From contig JABDLD010000033.1 of the NCBI GenBank assembly GCA_013001885.1, positions 64,709 to 128,708 on the forward strand: 64,000 nucleotides of DNA, written 5' to 3'. The notes beneath the pieces were generated by a model. It searched no databases. It saw nothing but the letters and a program-made list of their open reading frames with translations, and was not told the origin of the DNA. Source of the DNA: Lysobacterales bacterium (lineage in GTDB: Bacteria; Pseudomonadota; Gammaproteobacteria; Xanthomonadales; SZUA-36). Positions 61,688 through 64,000 of the stretch are shown here, piece after piece (positions within the stretch are counted from its first letter, which is position 1; every line of letters starts with the position of its first letter). The translations under genes and the position numbers were made by a program.

Positions 61688-63625
61688 GTGACTGATTTAC
61701 CCAGCCGCAGCGCCGCTCTGCTGGAGTCCGGCGGACCGTTTGCCGAAGCCTTGCAGAGTTTTGCGCCGCGCGATGCACAGATCAAGATGGCCGGCGCGGT
61801 CGAGGCTGCTTTGGCACAGGGCAGCGCACTGGTGGTCGAGGCCGGAACGGGGATCGGTAAAACGCTTGCTTACCTGGTGCCCGCACTACTCAGCGGTGAG
61901 CGTGTCATTATCTCGACCGGTACCAAGACACTGCAGGACCAGTTGTTTTTCAGGGATATTCCGCTCGTGCAGAAGGCGCTCGGGCTGAGCGTCAAGTGCG
62001 CCTTGCTGAAAGGGCGCGGCAATTACCTGTGCCTGCACCGCATGCAGATCGCGCGTACCGAGGGGCGGTTGCCGACCCGGGAGGCAGTTGCTGAACTTGA
62101 AGCGGTTTTCGACTGGTCTGCACAGACCGTTGACGGCGATCTGTCCATCGCCGGAGTGATTACCGAAGACAGCGGACTGCTTCCGCTCGTGACCTCTACC
62201 GCGGACAACTGCATGGGCGGTGAATGTCCTCGTTTTGAGGAGTGCTACGTGGGCCGGGCTCGCAACGAGGCGCAGGAAGCCGACGTGGTGGTCGTCAACC
62301 ATCACTTGCTTTTTGCGGACATGGCCATCAAGCAGAGCGGATTTGGCGAAGTTCTCCCGGGCGCCTCGGCATTCATCATCGACGAAGCACACCAGGCGCC
62401 CGAAACAGCGACCCGCTTTTTCAGCGTTTCCCTCAGTTCCCGGCAGGTGACGGAGCTTTGCAGGGACTTTCTGGCCGAGTCTTCCGGGGTCAGCGGCGCC
62501 ATGGGAATCCTGCGGGAGCCGGTGTCGGACTGTCTGCAGACAGTTAAGGAAATCCAGTTGGTGTTCTCTCAGCGCATGCCGGAGCGCGGACCCTGGGCCG
62601 ACCTCGTGCGCGATGAACAGGCCCGCAGCGCGCTGCAGGCACTCGACCAGGCAATCAACGGACTGGAAGCGGGCGTAGCCAGGCTGGCGGGCAGCGCCCG
62701 CGGGATGGATGGCTGTATCGACCGGCTCAAGGATATTCAGGGCCGGTTGGATCGATTCGATGCAGAGAAAACCGGAGACGAGGTGCGCTGGTTCGAAATC
62801 CGGGGCCGGGGGTTTGCCCTGAACATCACACCACTGGAGGTTTCGGGCGTATTCAATGACTTCAGAAAGTCGGTGGAGGCAGCCTGGATATTTACTTCCG
62901 CCACACTCTCGGTGCGGGGCGATTTTTCACACTTTACCGGTTCCATGGGCCTTGATGATGCCTTGACCCTGCAACTGGAATCTCCGTTCGACTATGAAAA
63001 CAATGCCTTGCTGTGGATACCGGACGACCTGCCTGAGCCGCGGGATGCGGGCTTTGTGCCCGCGCTGCTGCGGCAGGTGGTTCCGTTGCTCGAGGCGAGC
63101 CGAGGCAGGGCTTTTTTATTGTTTACTTCGCACCGCGCGCTGCGGCGAGCTGCCGAAATTCTCGCAGAAAAAGTGAATTTTCCGCTGTTCGTTCAGGGTC
63201 AGCAGCCGCGTAGTCTTTTGCTGGAGAAATTCAGGGAGTCCGGACAGGGCGTGCTGCTGGGCTCTTCCAGTTTCTGGGAGGGTGTCGATGTGATTGGCGA
63301 TGCGCTGTCGCTGGTGGTGATCGACAAGCTGCCTTTTGCTGCGCCCGATGACCCGGTCATGGAAGCACGCAGCGAGTCACTGCGCCGTGCGGGCGGAAAC
63401 CCTTTCATGCAGCTGTATCTTCCGCAGGCAGTGATTTCCCTGAAGCAGGGCGCCGGCCGCCTGATTCGGGATGTGAATGACCGCGGCGCACTGGTAGTGT
63501 GTGATCCGAGGATCAAAACAAAATCGTACGGCCGTGTTTTCCTGGAGAGTCTGCCGCCGATGAAAGTCGCTGCGGACCGGGCCGAACTTGAGAGGTTTTT
63601 TGATGACCAGACTGCTGGCTGTTGA
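61688..63625 (+). CDS. yoaA: DinG/YoaA-family ATP-dependent DNA helicase
   Basis: 645-residue XPD/DinG-like superfamily 2 helicase with an iron-sulphur domain. E. coli YoaA works with the polymerase III chi subunit at damaged forks. Motif I EAGTGIGKTLAYLVPAL lies at about residues 50-66. Four cysteines for the 4Fe-4S cluster are seen: one in GRGNYLCLHR and three in NCMGGECPRFEECYVG. Motif II is IIDEAHQAPE, and the C-terminal SSSFWEGVDVIGD and LKQGAGRLIRD are motifs V and VI. The start is GTG at 61688. The neighbour tsaB, as in E. coli (yoaA-yoaB-tsaB), supports YoaA over DinG. Confidence 0.93.
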   Translation: MTDLPSRSAALLESGGPFAEALQSFAPRDAQIKMAGAVEAALAQGSALVVEAGTGIGKTLAYLVPALLSGERVIISTGTKTLQDQLFFRDIPLVQKALGLSVKCALLKGRGNYLCLHRMQIARTEGRLPTREAVAELEAVFDWSAQTVDGDLSIAGVITEDSGLLPLVTSTADNCMGGECPRFEECYVGRARNEAQEADVVVVNHHLLFADMAIKQSGFGEVLPGASAFIIDEAHQAPETATRFFSVSLSSRQVTELCRDFLAESSGVSGAMGILREPVSDCLQTVKEIQLVFSQRMPERGPWADLVRDEQARSALQALDQAINGLEAGVARLAGSARGMDGCIDRLKDIQGRLDRFDAEKTGDEVRWFEIRGRGFALNITPLEVSGVFNDFRKSVEAAWIFTSATLSVRGDFSHFTGSMGLDDALTLQLESPFDYENNALLWIPDDLPEPRDAGFVPALLRQVVPLLEASRGRAFLLFTSHRALRRAAEILAEKVNFPLFVQGQQPRSLLLEKFRESGQGVLLGSSSFWEGVDVIGDALSLVVIDKLPFAAPDDPVMEARSESLRRAGGNPFMQLYLPQAVISLKQGAGRLIRDVNDRGALVVCDPRIKTKSYGRVFLESLPPMKVAADRAELERFFDDQTAGC

Positions 63626-64000
63626 GACGTCTGCCGAGGCCTGCTCGGTCGCCCTGCATTGCAGGGGTGAAACGCGGATTTATTTCGAGCACGCCCCGAT
63701 GCGTCACGCCGAACTCCTGCTGCCCGCAGTGAAAATGCTGCTGGAACAGGAAGGTGTGAAATTGAACCAGCTGGACGCCATAGCCTTTGGCCGCGGACCG
63801 GGCAGCTTCACCAGCCTTCGCATCGGAATCGGCGTGGTGCAGGGTCTGGCCTGGGGCGCGGGCCTGCCGGTTGTGCCGGTCTCTTCACTCGCCGCCGCCG
63901 CCCAGGACGCTTGCGATGCGAAAAGCGGTAACGGCCTGCCCATCTGCGTGGCGCTGGATGCCAGGATGAACGAGGTGTATACGGCTAACTTTCGCTGCGG
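63603..64000 (+). CDS. tsaB: tRNA threonylcarbamoyladenosine modification protein TsaB (3' end outside window)
   Basis: TsaB is the partner of TsaD in making t6A37 on ANN-decoding tRNAs. The ATG at 63603 overlaps the end of yoaA by 23 bases, and 132 codons are open to the window edge. The N terminus TRLLAVETSAEACSVAL, the APMRHAELLLPAV segment and the signature DAIAFGRGPGSFTSLRIGIG are diagnostic, as is LDARMNEVY near the end. The overlap suggests cotranscription with the helicase. The gene continues beyond the window. Confidence 0.96.
   Translation, partial: MTRLLAVETSAEACSVALHCRGETRIYFEHAPMRHAELLLPAVKMLLEQEGVKLNQLDAIAFGRGPGSFTSLRIGIGVVQGLAWGAGLPVVPVSSLAAAAQDACDAKSGNGLPICVALDARMNEVYTANFRC

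Noticed and set aside
1-64000. CRISPR arrays, insertion sequences, prophage or toxin-antitoxin modules
   Set aside because: No regularly spaced repeats, transposase or integrase motifs, terminal repeats or paired small toxin-like genes were found; the window is core genome.

Overview
The window is a gene-dense stretch of a gammaproteobacterial chromosome. Base composition is moderately GC-rich (judged by eye, not computed). Nearly every gene has a clear E. coli, Pseudomonas or Xanthomonas counterpart. Placement next to pilS/pilR of sucCD and nadE, pilD-coaE behind pilC, and a MurE with the DNPR (meso-diaminopimelate) motif point to a Gram-negative near Lysobacterales/Xanthomonadales or Chromatiales. 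The species cannot be named from the sequence alone. No CRISPR array, insertion sequence, prophage, tRNA or rRNA gene was seen, and no recognised gene is frameshifted.

Layout. (1) 1-3.4 kb: riboflavin and translation-support operon ribBA(partial)-ribH-nusB-thiL-pgpA, with overlapping starts and stops. (2) 3.4-7.1 kb: yraN and lpoA leftward, rsmI rightward, then RNase P RNA (rnpB). (3) 7.2-22.4 kb: the division and cell-wall (dcw) cluster mraZ-rsmH-ftsL-ftsI-murE-murF-mraY-ftsW-murG-murC-ddlB-ftsQ-ftsA-ftsZ, preceded by a promoter and a MraZ-box operator; murD is missing from its usual place between mraY and ftsW. (4) 22.4-27.9 kb: an intergenic region full of inverted repeats, then lpxC, a DciA-like gene on the opposite strand, an M23 peptidase and secA. 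(5) 27.9-38.4 kb, all leftward: coaE, pilD, pilC, pilB, two tandem type IV pilins, an O-antigen-ligase-like membrane protein, pilR and pilS, with a near-perfect sigma-54 promoter before the second pilin. (6) 38.6-48.2 kb: sucC-sucD-nadE, bamD, rluD-pgeF, an eight-heme cytochrome with HEAT/TPR repeats, and a threonine-aldolase-family enzyme. (7) 48.2-64 kb: hrpA, relA, a ~1450-residue three-module glycosyltransferase, mrcB (PBP1b), an LpoP-like TPR lipoprotein, a YoaA/DinG helicase and the start of tsaB.

How the genes work together. The dominant theme is the cell envelope. The dcw cluster makes lipid II and the divisome; ftsI and mrcB are the synthases; lpoA and the LpoP-like lipoprotein are their outer-membrane activators; lpxC controls lipid A, bamD outer-membrane protein insertion, and secA export. 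The pil block encodes pilin, assembly ATPase, platform, prepilin peptidase and the two-component system that would drive the sigma-54 pilin promoter. A neighbouring ligase could glycosylate the pilins.

The window is mostly conserved core genome and I do not see a wholly new system. The most informative departures are the missing murD, the two serine-ended pilins beside a Wzy_C-type ligase, the isolated giant glycosyltransferase, the octaheme cytochrome beside an aldolase, the four stacked inverted repeats between ftsZ and lpxC, and -10-like hexamers placed directly against start codons at two divergent gene pairs.
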